A stretch of DNA of 16,587 bases from NCBI GenBank assembly GCA_017476085.1, contig JAFVEJ010000021.1, positions 1 through 16,587 of the forward strand. The letters are read 5' to 3'. This stretch comes from Alphaproteobacteria bacterium (GTDB taxonomy: Bacteria > Pseudomonadota > Alphaproteobacteria > RF32 > CAG-977). The position numbers were made by a program, and so were the translations under genes. Below are positions 1 to 5,925 of the stretch, piece after piece; within the stretch, counting starts at the first letter, position 1, and every line of letters starts with the position of its first letter. The notes beneath the pieces are model-generated. The model worked only from the letters and a program-made list of their open reading frames with translations, was not told the origin of the DNA and ran no database searches.

Positions 1-1026
1 GATCAGCAAAAACGAACAGACCAGTCCCGTCAATCCCCACTCCAACATGCCGTAGTGTGCTCTGACGACCAAAGTCAGCATCATCAAAATGACGGCGCCG
101 CCGGCCAGTTTTTGCAACTGAAGCGTTCTTTTGTCCCCGCCCGTGACCAAAAAACACGCCGCGAAAAACACCACGCCGCCGACGCAGAAAAACAGAACGG
201 AATCAAAGTGCGAGTATGAAATGCCCATTTGAACGAACACCCAGCCGAATAACAGCGCCAGATCGAAAATCGCCAAAAGGGGGCTTTTCAGATTTTTGGC
301 GATAATCAGGAACAGGACGGAACACAAGATGCTGTAACCCGTAAAAAAATAAATGTCTCCGGCAGCTTCGCGGACCAAAGCGGGCGTTAAAAATCCGCCG
401 ATGACGGTCAGCACGGCCAACGGCGTTTTCCGGTGCCGGAAACACAGGAAAACGGCCAGAGCGGTAACGGCGCACATCAACGCGAAAGAAACAAAAACCG
501 TCGTTAAATCATAAACGCGGGACAAGGCGTAAGAGCTGAAGTACAGCGCCGCCAGTCCGATGCCCGAAAGGACTTGCGCGATGCGTTCGTTGTTGGCGAT
601 TTTTTCGCGCTTGAACAGGATTTCCGCGCCGATGATGGCCGCCGTACCGGTCAGGGCGGACAGGAACAGGCGGACGGAGGGGCTCAGCAGGCCGTTGTCC
701 ACCGAATATTTGACAAAGAAAAACACGCCGAGAAGTCCCGCTCCCGCCGCCAGCCAGACGTTTAAATTCTGTCCTAAAAATTTGAAGACGGCAAATTGCT
801 TTAATTCGAAAGCAGGTGTTTTCTTTTCCGATATATGTTCTTTCTTTTCTTCTTTTACGGCAGGAACAGGATACTCCCATGGGGAAACGGATGCCGTAAC
901 GCTTTTTTCCGTTTTGTGAACGGGCCGGGGGCTCTGAACCGGATTTTCCAGTTTTTCGATCCGCTTGGATAAAGAGTGCAATCGAATAAATAAAACAATA
1001 AATAAAAGAACAGATAAGCTGGTCAT
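1..1026 (-). CDS. DUF2339 family multi-pass inner-membrane protein (partial, C-terminus beyond left edge)
   Basis: The frame stays open from an ATG at 1026 to the left edge, giving 342 codons with no stop, so the C-terminal part is missing. Reading it shows an N-terminal hydrophobic helix (about residues 3-16), a short charged helix (SKRIEKLEN), then a K/E/P-rich linker to about residue 80. Next comes the family hallmark, FLGQNLNVWLAAGAG followed by FFFVKYSVDNG (about residues 83-112), and a succession of hydrophobic segments to the edge. That order, short coiled linker then G.N.L...G..LL....F.KY..DNG then many TM helices, is typical of DUF2339 proteins, whose function is unknown. Full members often have 600-1000 residues. 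The start is supported by GGGAGAG a few bases upstream. GC in the first several hundred bases is about 53%, clearly higher than the next two genes. It is divergent from the GNAT gene. Confidence 0.85.
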   Translation of the reverse strand, partial: MTSLSVLLFIVLFIRLHSLSKRIEKLENPVQSPRPVHKTEKSVTASVSPWEYPVPAVKEEKKEHISEKKTPAFELKQFAVFKFLGQNLNVWLAAGAGLLGVFFFVKYSVDNGLLSPSVRLFLSALTGTAAIIGAEILFKREKIANNERIAQVLSGIGLAALYFSSYALSRVYDLTTVFVSFALMCAVTALAVFLCFRHRKTPLAVLTVIGGFLTPALVREAAGDIYFFTGYSILCSVLFLIIAKNLKSPLLAIFDLALLFGWVFVQMGISYSHFDSVLFFCVGGVVFFAACFLVTGGDKRTLQLQKLAGGAVILMMLTLVVRAHYGMLEWGLTGLVCSFLLI

Positions 1027-1115
1027 ACGCTCTCCCGAAAAAGCCATAAAACCTATGTTTTAAGTTTTGCATAACCGGTTTGAAAAAGAAAGTTTTTTAT
1101 AGGTCTTAAAAAGCG

Positions 1116-1121
1116 TATACT
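1116..1121 (+). promoter_or_regulatory. possible -10 box for the GNAT gene
   Basis: TATACT lies 36 bases before the GNAT start codon. There is no good -35 at 17 bases, only a T-run, so this is a weak prediction resting on the -10 hexamer and its position. Confidence 0.35.
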
Positions 1122-1157
1122 GAAATCGTTTTCTGTTCACGATCTCAAGGAAAAAAT

Positions 1158-1628
1158 ATGTCCGTTTCAATCCGAAAAGCCGTTTTAGCCGATTTGCCGG
1201 CATTGCTGAAATTATCCGTTCAGGCCAGAGCCTTTCATAACTGTTTGCTGAACAATTATTTTGCGAATATCGATCCGCAGACAGAATCCGCTTTTTTGGA
1301 AAAAGCGATTCAGGAGGAAAATAAGATTTTTCTGGTTGCTCGGAAAGAGGACGAAACGGTCGGCATGCTGTCTGCCGGTTTCAAAAATTTGCCCTATTTA
1401 AGCCGGCCTCGGGTCTGCTTGGTGGATACGGTATGCGTTGATGAAAATCACCGACGCGAGGGAATCGGAAAATTATTGATTTCCGAATTGAAAAATTTAT
1501 GCATGCGCGAAGATATTGATGAGATAGATTTGTCCGTTTATGTCGGAAACGCCAAAGCGTTTTCTTTTTATGAAGCTTTAGGGTTTTCCGCTAAAAAGCA
1601 TGAGTTGCGTCTGGATATAAAAAAATAA
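1158..1628 (+). CDS. GNAT family N-acetyltransferase
   Basis: This 156-residue protein has normal length for a single-domain GCN5-related acetyltransferase, a cytoplasmic enzyme moving an acetyl group from acetyl-CoA to an amine. Motif A is clear: strand LVDTVCVDE (about 88-96), then HRREGIGKLLISEL (98-111), which contains the R-x-x-G-x-G pyrophosphate-binding loop (R99, G102, G104). Motif B follows as strand IDLSVYV and NAKAFSFYEALGF (131-143), the usual N..A...Y..LGF element. The chain ends in the strand ELRLDIKK typical of the fold. The start ATG has AAGGA at 1147-1151, seven bases upstream. The substrate cannot be told: neighbours give no hint and the family covers proteins, drugs and metabolites. 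GC is about 38-40%, lower than the gene to its left. It converges on the DUF1796-like gene with only 22 bases between stops and no clear terminator. Confidence 0.9.
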   Translation: MSVSIRKAVLADLPALLKLSVQARAFHNCLLNNYFANIDPQTESAFLEKAIQEENKIFLVARKEDETVGMLSAGFKNLPYLSRPRVCLVDTVCVDENHRREGIGKLLISELKNLCMREDIDEIDLSVYVGNAKAFSFYEALGFSAKKHELRLDIKK

Positions 1629-1650
1629 AACTTTAAACCTTTGAAAGCCG

Positions 1651-2361
1651 CTATTCCGTATCTTCAAATTTATATTTTTTTGTTTTTTTCAGCTTGTAAC
1701 GGGGCATAAATTCATCAAAAATTCTTTGCCATTGTTTGAAATTCGGACGCTTGGACGTTACCGAAGAATCCGGAGCAAAAAAGGGGACGGTTCTGAAATA
1801 CAGATTTTCTTTTGACGGAAGAGAGGATATCGATTTTAAGAAAGCCTCTTCCAAAATAACCAACAAATCAAATTGACCGTTATTTTGCGCTTTTAAAAGC
1901 GACATCAATGTTTCTATCTTTTCTTCAATGTTTGTTTCCTGGCTGCGAATTTTCACGATATACAGCTTTTTTGTGTTTTCTTGAACGACGGAAACAAATT
2001 TGTTTTTTAAAAAAGAAACGCGGGAAATTAGCTCTTCTTTATCCGTTTGATATTTTGAAGGATCGTTTTGAAATTCTTTCCTTTTCGTTTTTCCGTGAAA
2101 ACGGATTTTTGTCGCATTACAGGTGTACATAATGCTTTCATCAGGACCGGAAAAACCTTCCGACCCGATCAAATCAATATTTGATAACGTTTCTATTGTT
2201 GTTTGCCAAGAAGGTATGTAAGTCCATGCAAACAGATTCGATTCCAAAAAACGGTTGTGCTTGAATAAATGGTAAGCAACTTCACAATTATATCCAAGAG
2301 ATATGATGTGATCGTAATATTTAATTATAGATTGATGAAACAGCCGATATATTATTCCCAT
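1651..2361 (-). CDS. DUF1796-like putative papain-type cysteine peptidase
   Basis: The 236-residue product carries ISLGYNCEVAYHLF at 20-33 followed by FLESNLFAWTYIPSW at 38-52. This matches the DUF1796 pattern (ISLG..C..A..L, then S.PFDW), in which the Cys (C26 here) is the proposed nucleophile of a papain-like fold. H89 in KIRFHGK is a candidate catalytic His. The usual FDW reads FAW here, so the match is divergent. Later strands (KKLYIVKIRS, FDLLVILEE) fit the family's alternating core. The C-terminus is very Lys-rich (KLKKTKKYKF). Activity is predicted by family only and has not been shown for most members. There is no Shine-Dalgarno before the ATG, and a TATAAT lies so close that the mRNA would be almost leaderless. 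GC is about 33-35%, the lowest of the genes here, and the gene sits just after a tRNA, so acquisition by transfer is possible. Family call moderate; start uncertain. Confidence 0.6.
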   Translation of the reverse strand: MGIIYRLFHQSIIKYYDHIISLGYNCEVAYHLFKHNRFLESNLFAWTYIPSWQTTIETLSNIDLIGSEGFSGPDESIMYTCNATKIRFHGKTKRKEFQNDPSKYQTDKEELISRVSFLKNKFVSVVQENTKKLYIVKIRSQETNIEEKIETLMSLLKAQNNGQFDLLVILEEAFLKSISSLPSKENLYFRTVPFFAPDSSVTSKRPNFKQWQRIFDEFMPRYKLKKTKKYKFEDTE

Positions 2362-2372
2362 ATTTGATACAT

Positions 2373-2378
2373 ATTATA
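2373..2378 (-). promoter_or_regulatory. candidate -10 box (TATAAT) for the DUF1796-like gene
   Basis: On the minus strand a perfect TATAAT ends 11 bases before the ATG at 2361. No convincing -35 is present 16-18 bases upstream. If used, transcription would begin about 5 bases before the start codon. Confidence 0.35.
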
Positions 2379-2402
2379 TTTAAAATACACAGTTAGTATT
2401 TT

Positions 2403-2433
2403 AAAAAAGCTCACACTGAAGGGGAGCTTTTTT
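2403..2433 (-). terminator. intrinsic terminator after tRNA-Val
   Basis: The arms AAAAAAGCTC and GAGCTTTTTT form a perfect 10-bp inverted repeat around an 11-base loop, beginning two bases after the tRNA-Val CCA end. Read leftward the hairpin ends in six U. The structure is symmetric and could work in both directions. Confidence 0.85.
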
Positions 2434-2434
2434 A

Positions 2435-2509
2435 TGGTGGGCACTACAGGGATCGAACCTGTGACCCCTAACTTGTGAAGGTAATGCTCTACCGCTGAGC
2501 TAAGTGCCC
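2435..2509 (-). tRNA. tRNA-Val (CAC)
   Basis: A 75-base cloverleaf with CCA encoded. The acceptor GGGCACT pairs with AGTGCCC. The D arm is GCTC-AGCGGTA-GAGC, the anticodon loop is TTCACAA (anticodon CAC, reading GTG), the variable loop is GGGTC, and the T arm is ACAGG-TTCGATC-CCTGT. All helices are sound except the anticodon stem, TTACC against GTTAG, which has a C30-U40 mismatch and a U27-G43 wobble. The gene has its own promoter and terminator. An open frame across this region that reads like a small protein is a shadow of the tRNA. Confidence 0.95.
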
Positions 2510-2526
2510 GATAAAGGATCGCTTTC

Positions 2527-2555
2527 GTTATAAGAGATTGTGGCGCTCCAGTCAA
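2527..2555 (-). promoter_or_regulatory. sigma70-type promoter of tRNA-Val
   Basis: On the minus strand TTGACT (2550-2555), a 17-base spacer, then TATAAC (2527-2532). The expected start is near 2520, about 11 bases before the mature tRNA 5' end at 2509. This is a near-consensus housekeeping promoter. Confidence 0.85.
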
Positions 2556-2732
2556 GAGGATGTTTGCCTTAAATAAAGATTTTCAATAGCTGTGATATAT
2601 AATGAAAAAACGTTTTTAAAAATCAAAAAGTAAGAGCGACAAAATGCGAATCCGAAACTGTTTGAGCGCATGTCGAATATATCAAATGTTTCCAGGCGTT
2701 GATTTCTGTTAATCTGTCTTTTTTTTTCAAAA

Positions 2733-2771
2733 AACATAAAACCCCGCAAACGTAATGTTTCCGCGGGGTTT
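2733..2771 (-). terminator. intrinsic terminator after tRNA-Lys
   Basis: On the minus strand AAACCCCGC and GCGGGGTTT pair. An inner AAAC/GTTT pairing leaves a 5-base loop and a two-G bulge. The hairpin ends in GGGGTTTTATGTTTTTT and starts four bases after the tRNA-Lys CCA end. Confidence 0.88.
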
Positions 2772-2774
2772 AAA

Positions 2775-2850
2775 TGGTGAGCGTGCCGGGATTCGAACCC
2801 AGGGCCACTTGATTAAAAGTCAAGTGCTCTACCGGCTGAGCTACACGCCC
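2775..2850 (-). tRNA. tRNA-Lys (UUU)
   Basis: A 76-base cloverleaf with encoded CCA. The acceptor GGGCGTG pairs with CACGCTC (one G-U). The D arm is GCTC-AGCCGGTA-GAGC. The anticodon arm CTTGA-CTTTTAA-TCAAG is perfectly paired with anticodon TTT. The T arm is CTGGG-TTCGAAT-CCCGG. The gene is transcribed leftward from its own promoter. Confidence 0.97.
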
Positions 2851-2863
2851 TTGATCAAACGTC

Positions 2864-2892
2864 AACATATAGACCTATTCGTTGAAGGTCAA
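2864..2892 (-). promoter_or_regulatory. sigma70-type promoter of tRNA-Lys
   Basis: On the minus strand TTGACC (2887-2892), a 17-base spacer, then TATGTT (2864-2869). This puts the start about 6-8 bases upstream of the mature 5' end at 2850. The -35 lies inside a small dyad, GTTGA-AGG-TCAAC, on the plus strand. Confidence 0.7.
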
Positions 2893-2918
2893 CAATTTTT
2901 TTTCCTTTTTTTAAAATT

Positions 2919-3227
2919 TTATGCGGTTAATTCGGATAAAACGGATTCCGTCGCTTCATTCCAAGTTTTCAGAACTTGGATATTCGCTTTATATGCAAAA
3001 GAAGAAGCCATCATATCAACGCTTGATTCAATAAAAGCAGTATCTGAAGCGACATAAGCTGTTGACTGAGTGCCGATTTCAGGAATAGCGGCGATCGGCT
3101 GAATTTCGGCGGCAGCCGGTTCGGGTTCGGAAACGGGAGTGACGGCATTCAATAGATTCTCAGCGCTTTTTTCAAATCTGATGCGTGCCGTATTTATTCC
3201 CGTTAAGGCTGTTGACATAATTTTCAT
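2919..3227 (-). CDS. short flagellar basal-body rod (FlgC/FlgG-type) protein
   Basis: The 102-residue product has the two ends of the axial flagellar family and almost nothing between. The N-terminus, STALTGINTARIRFEKSAEN (5-24) then LLNAVTP, follows the rod/hook N-terminal pattern (SAL.GL.AA..RL...A.NIAN..TP). The C-terminus, VDMMASSFAYKANIQVLKTW (70-89) then NEATESVLSEL, follows the rod C-terminal pattern (MV.LI.AQRAYEAN..VI.TADEML..LL.L). Between them lie about 35 residues rich in P, E, A and I. True FlgC has about 135 residues and FlgG about 260. Such proteins assemble through N- and C-terminal helices in a coaxial coiled coil. The start has a very strong SD (AAGGAGGG, 3234-3241) overlapping the stop of the upstream gene, 12 bases away, so the two are cotranscribed. 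No other flagellar gene is in the window. It may be an auxiliary rod-like protein; function not shown. Confidence 0.7.
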   Translation of the reverse strand: MKIMSTALTGINTARIRFEKSAENLLNAVTPVSEPEPAAAEIQPIAAIPEIGTQSTAYVASDTAFIESSVDMMASSFAYKANIQVLKTWNEATESVLSELTA

Positions 3228-3239
3228 GGAACGCCCTCC

Positions 3240-3635
3240 TTAACCGAAACCCTGTGTTTTCTTTTTCAACGGTTCGTCGGATTGTTCAATTGTACGCTCA
3301 TAAGATTCAATATGATGGTTGACTTCCTGTAAAGACAGATAAAGCGGTTTGTTTTCCTGAAACTGCAATTGAACGGATGAGGAAGTTTCATTGCTTAACG
3401 GGCTGAAAGGCAGGGGAGAGGGATTTTCCTGAACGTCTTCCGGTAAATAAGAATTGACATCTTCTTCGCCATTCAACAGATACTGATCCGTTGCAGATCC
3501 GATATTAGCCGAGTCGTTGACCGCAGAAATCGAAGATGCCGCAGAAGCAACCGTCGCCGAACGAAAACTGTTCAGCTTTGCTACTGACGTGGAGTGGCCT
3601 ACTGGCGCACCGGATGTGACCTTTGCAGATGACAT
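3240..3635 (-). CDS. hypothetical low-complexity protein, first gene of the rod-like operon
   Basis: I do not recognise this 131-residue protein. Residues 1-50 are rich in Ser, Ala, Thr and Val with no signal peptide or TM helix. Residues 50-80 are acidic and Pro-rich (LPEDVQENPSPLPFSPL). The C-terminal third (about 91-131) is predicted helical with many charged residues (LQEVNHHIESYERTIEQSDE) and ends in a basic KKKTQGFG. The start ATG is supported by AAGGTG seven bases upstream. Its stop overlaps the SD of the rod-like gene, so the products probably act together; partner, chaperone or substrate of the same assembly are all possible. The composition resembles secreted or assembly-linked bacterial proteins, but that is only an impression. 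Confidence 0.7.
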   Translation of the reverse strand: MSSAKVTSGAPVGHSTSVAKLNSFRSATVASAASSISAVNDSANIGSATDQYLLNGEEDVNSYLPEDVQENPSPLPFSPLSNETSSSVQLQFQENKPLYLSLQEVNHHIESYERTIEQSDEPLKKKTQGFG

Positions 3636-3661
3636 TTCTATTCACCTTAAACCAAGACATA

Positions 3662-3708
3662 CTCTCTTACTCTAAGAATTACATAATGTAAATTTTTTGT
3701 CAAGAGAG
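3662..3708. promoter_or_regulatory. nested dyad symmetry over the operon promoter (candidate operator)
   Basis: Two inverted repeats share one centre at base 3685. The inner one is TTACAT-A-ATGTAA (3679-3691). The outer one is CTCTCTT (3662-3668) with AAGAGAG (3702-3708). Further paired bases occur between them (3674-3677 with 3693-3696, one a G-T). The element spans the -35 and -10 and lies essentially upstream of the predicted transcript, so a DNA-level operator is more likely than an RNA hairpin. Confidence 0.5.
3675..3703 (-). promoter_or_regulatory. promoter of the 3635-2919 operon
   Basis: On the minus strand a consensus -35 TTGACA (3698-3703) is followed by a 17-base spacer and AATTCT (3675-3680), a weak -10; TAATTC at 16 bases is the alternative. 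The start would fall near 3668, leaving a leader of about 33 bases to the ATG at 3635. The spacer contains the palindrome described separately. Confidence 0.6.
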
Positions 3709-3884
3709 AAGATTTTATTTTGTCAACTTTTTTACGGCAAGGCTTTGTTAGGACGAATCTTTTGAACTGATGCGGTGATCATTGTTTTCGTGATAAATCT
3801 GGGGCGTAGGATAATCGAGAATATCTGTGAAGATGGTATTTATCGCTCCTTGGGCGGAAAGATGGATAGACCGATTCTATGAGA

Positions 3885-5198
3885 CTATCTTTTTGCGATG
3901 GCTTGGCTTTGAATCAAAACGGCGGTGACATGCACAGCCTTTTCCGGTAAGGGGCAGGCATGGACACAGGCGCCGCAGCCGATGCACAATTCAGCGTTTA
4001 AAACGGCTTTTTCATCGCCGTCTATATCTGTAATGGAAATGGCGTTTCTGGGGCAAGTGTCGGCACACAGGCCGCAGCCGACGCATTTTTCTGTCGAAAA
4101 TTGAGCTAAACCGATGCGCCGATTCTGTTTTTCCGCTAAAGTCAACGGTATTAAAGCGCCGGTCGGGCAGACGGAACTGCATTTATGGCAATCATACAGG
4201 CAATAATTTTCTCCGTATTCCAAATGGACTGTTTGATACTGTTTTGATTTCGGACGCAAAACTTTGCCCGCGCAGCCGGCAACACATAACTGGCAGTTTG
4301 TGCATTTTGCCGCAAAATCTTCTGCCGTCGTCGTTCCGGGCGGACAGATCGGGCGTGATTTTTCCGATTTTTTATCGGGGGCGGTTGTTTGTCGGGAAAA
4401 AACAACGCCGGCGCTTACGGCCGCAGCCGTTGTCAGTGATCCTGTTAAAAATCCGCGTCGGGACAAATCCGTTTTTTCGGGCAGGGCGGTTTGCCTTTCA
4501 AAACCGATCGCTTTGACCGGACAAACCGCAGTGCATTTCAAACACCGGACACAACGCTCGTTATCCAAAATTTTGTTGTCGGGATCGACACAGCCGGAAG
4601 GACAAACGGAAACGCATTTGCGGCACTTTACGCATTTATCGGACATGTGCAGTTTAAAAGGGCTGATTTTTGCGCACAGACCCAACAGCGTGCCGACGGG
4701 ACAGAATGAGGTACAGAACGCTCTTTTTTTCCAAACAGCCAAGACAATTATTATAAAGAGCGTTATGCCGCCGATGCTGTAAGACGGATTTTTAATAAAA
4801 GCAGCGATTCGTCCGAAATTGGAATACGGATCCAACCAACCGATAAAGAAAGCGCTGCCCGCAAAAAAAGAAGCAAAAGCCAATCCTGCCGCGGCATAGC
4901 GCATTTTAGGGCGATTAGTATCAATACGGGCTTTGCGGCGGGAGATAAAGGCAATTATATCCTGCAGCAGACCGAATGGGCAGACGACCGAGCAGTAAAA
5001 TCGGCCGAACAAAACTGTCAGCAGGATAAGGGAGACGACGATACCCCACGCTTTTCTGTCAATCGCCGGAAACAGCTGTGTTTTAACGGCCGGGGAAAAA
5101 TCTGTAAAACCGGCAAAGGCCAGACAAACGGCAATAAAAAATAAAGCGGCTGAAAACAGACGCAGGAAAAACGGCAGGCGGTCTTTTTTGTTTTTCAT
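3885..5198 (-). CDS. NapH/NapG-like fusion: membrane polyferredoxin with internal Tat motif and six 4Fe-4S quartets
   Basis: 437 residues. The N-terminal part is NapH-like: four TM segments (about 11-31, 50-65, 101-120, 143-157) and the paired motifs YCSVVCPFG (68-76) and FCTSFCPVG (161-169), known from quinol-linked NapH/MauN/NosR-type proteins. Two ferredoxin quartets follow (C189/192/195/199 and C216/219/222/226). Then comes SRRGFL (246-251) and a hydrophobic stretch to about 267, which looks like a twin-arginine signal placed inside the chain. After it are four more quartets (C299/302/305/309, C333/337/340/344, C372/375/378/382, C405/408/411/415), the number expected for periplasmic NapG. 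The inferred topology has clusters 1-2 in the cytoplasm and 3-6 in the periplasm, joined by a fifth TM. The SD is weak (AGGGA). There are no nap or other reductase genes nearby, so the partner is unknown; an oxidoreductase elsewhere in the genome is likely. It is divergent from the ankyrin gene. Confidence 0.88.
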   Translation of the reverse strand: MKNKKDRLPFFLRLFSAALFFIAVCLAFAGFTDFSPAVKTQLFPAIDRKAWGIVVSLILLTVLFGRFYCSVVCPFGLLQDIIAFISRRKARIDTNRPKMRYAAAGLAFASFFAGSAFFIGWLDPYSNFGRIAAFIKNPSYSIGGITLFIIIVLAVWKKRAFCTSFCPVGTLLGLCAKISPFKLHMSDKCVKCRKCVSVCPSGCVDPDNKILDNERCVRCLKCTAVCPVKAIGFERQTALPEKTDLSRRGFLTGSLTTAAAVSAGVVFSRQTTAPDKKSEKSRPICPPGTTTAEDFAAKCTNCQLCVAGCAGKVLRPKSKQYQTVHLEYGENYCLYDCHKCSSVCPTGALIPLTLAEKQNRRIGLAQFSTEKCVGCGLCADTCPRNAISITDIDGDEKAVLNAELCIGCGACVHACPLPEKAVHVTAVLIQSQAIAKR

Positions 5199-5244
5199 AC
5201 GAGATATCCCTATAAAATAATTTTATTCAGTTTAAGTCTTGGAG

Positions 5245-5259
5245 TTGACTTTAAGTCAA
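5245..5259. promoter_or_regulatory. 15-bp perfect palindrome in the divergent intergenic region (candidate operator)
   Basis: TTGACTT-T-AAGTCAA lies between the divergent polyferredoxin and ankyrin genes. The arms contain TTGACT on both strands, so it may also serve as a -35 for the leftward gene (5254-5259), though no good -10 follows. It resembles the FNR/FixK site TTGA-N6-TCAA but has seven, not six, central bases, so it should not be called an FNR box. Confidence 0.45.
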
Positions 5260-5283
5260 TATGTTTTTGTTGAAATTTTATTT

Positions 5284-5314
5284 TTGACGTTACATCTTTT
5301 GATGAAATGATAAT
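5284..5314 (+). promoter_or_regulatory. promoter of the ankyrin-repeat gene
   Basis: TTGACG (5284-5289) and GATAAT (5309-5314) are separated by 19 bases, a long but usable spacing. The start would fall near 5321, giving a very short leader that just includes the AAGGA SD. Confidence 0.45.
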
Positions 5315-5332
5315 CCTTTATAAGGAATCCGA

Positions 5333-5851
5333 ATGTCTCTTCTTTTTGAAGCCGTTAAAAACAACGATCTAAAGACGTTAAAGCAAGCTTTGAAAGAATC
5401 ATGGCCTGCGGAAGATTTGGCCGGGGCGCTGCGCAACGCTTCCGAAAAAGGGCAAATCAAGCAGGTGAAATGTCTGTTGTCTGCGGGAGCGTATGATGAA
5501 TGGGCAATCGTTGCCGCAGCTTCATTCGCCTCGGTCGAAACGGTGAAATTGCTTTATAAACGGATCGGCGGTGATTTAAATGCCGCTTTGATCGGAGCAG
5601 CGGCGCATGGCCGATTGGAAACGATTCGTTTTTTACTGACGACGCCGGCGGATTCTTTGGATGAGGCTTTAGCGGATGCAGTACTGCGGAAATATCCGGA
5701 AATCGTCAAATTGCTGCTGAATAAAGGGGCGAATCCTTTTGCAAAAGTTTATGGCGGTCAAACGGCGACGGAACTGGCGCTGCGGAACGGAGATCGGGAA
5801 ATGATCCGCTTGTTCGGGATATCCGAGCCTGATAACCTTTTGAAAATGTAA
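5333..5851 (+). CDS. ankyrin-repeat protein
   Basis: The 172-residue product consists of degenerate ankyrin repeats of about 30-33 residues. LLFEAVKNNDLKTLKQALKE (3-22), ALRNASEKGQIKQVKCLLSA (32-51), IVAAASFASVETVKLLYKR, ALIGAAAHGRLETIRFLLTT and ALADAVLRKYPEIVKLLLNK each show the helix-turn-helix spacing A....G....V..LL. The last repeat has the canonical GANPFAKVYGGQTATELALR followed by NGDREMIRLF. There is no signal peptide or TM segment, so it is predicted cytosolic. Ankyrin repeats bind proteins and have no intrinsic catalysis, so the partner is unknown. The start is supported by AAGGAA at 5322-5327. It is monocistronic, with a terminator at 5873-5925. Divergence from the polyferredoxin gene across a shared palindrome hints at co-regulation but does not prove it. 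Confidence 0.88.
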   Translation: MSLLFEAVKNNDLKTLKQALKESWPAEDLAGALRNASEKGQIKQVKCLLSAGAYDEWAIVAAASFASVETVKLLYKRIGGDLNAALIGAAAHGRLETIRFLLTTPADSLDEALADAVLRKYPEIVKLLLNKGANPFAKVYGGQTATELALRNGDREMIRLFGISEPDNLLKM

Positions 5852-5872
5852 ACAAAATCTTAATGCGGCGCT

Positions 5873-5925
5873 TTCCGAAAAAGTTCGTTTGAATGGTTTT
5901 TGTCAATATTTTCGGAATTTTTTTT
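5873..5925 (+). terminator. intrinsic terminator after the ankyrin gene
   Basis: TTCCGAAAA (5873-5881) and TTTTCGGAA (5909-5917) form a perfect 9-bp stem, followed by eight T. The 27-base loop is long, but the stem and T-tract lie right after the stop. Confidence 0.65.

Noticed and set aside
509..1072. Minus-strand open frame of 187 codons
   Set aside because: It overlaps the DUF2339 gene in another frame. It is rich in R and C without a fold pattern, whereas the shifted frame from 1026 gives a clear family match.
2435..2509. Possible integration site for a mobile element at tRNA-Val
   Set aside because: I found no repeat of the tRNA 3' end in the flanking DNA and no integrase gene in the window.
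2352..2555. Small minus-strand protein with RALSSAVEHYLHKLG
   Set aside because: This is the familiar artefact of translating a tRNA gene; it covers tRNA-Val and its promoter.
2755..3057. Plus-strand frame with GERAGIRTQGHLIKSQVLYR
   Set aside because: It reads through the antisense of tRNA-Lys and the rod-like gene. This is a known type of false protein.
5245..5259. Reading the palindrome as an FNR box
   Set aside because: FNR/FixK sites have six bases between TTGA and TCAA; this one has seven.
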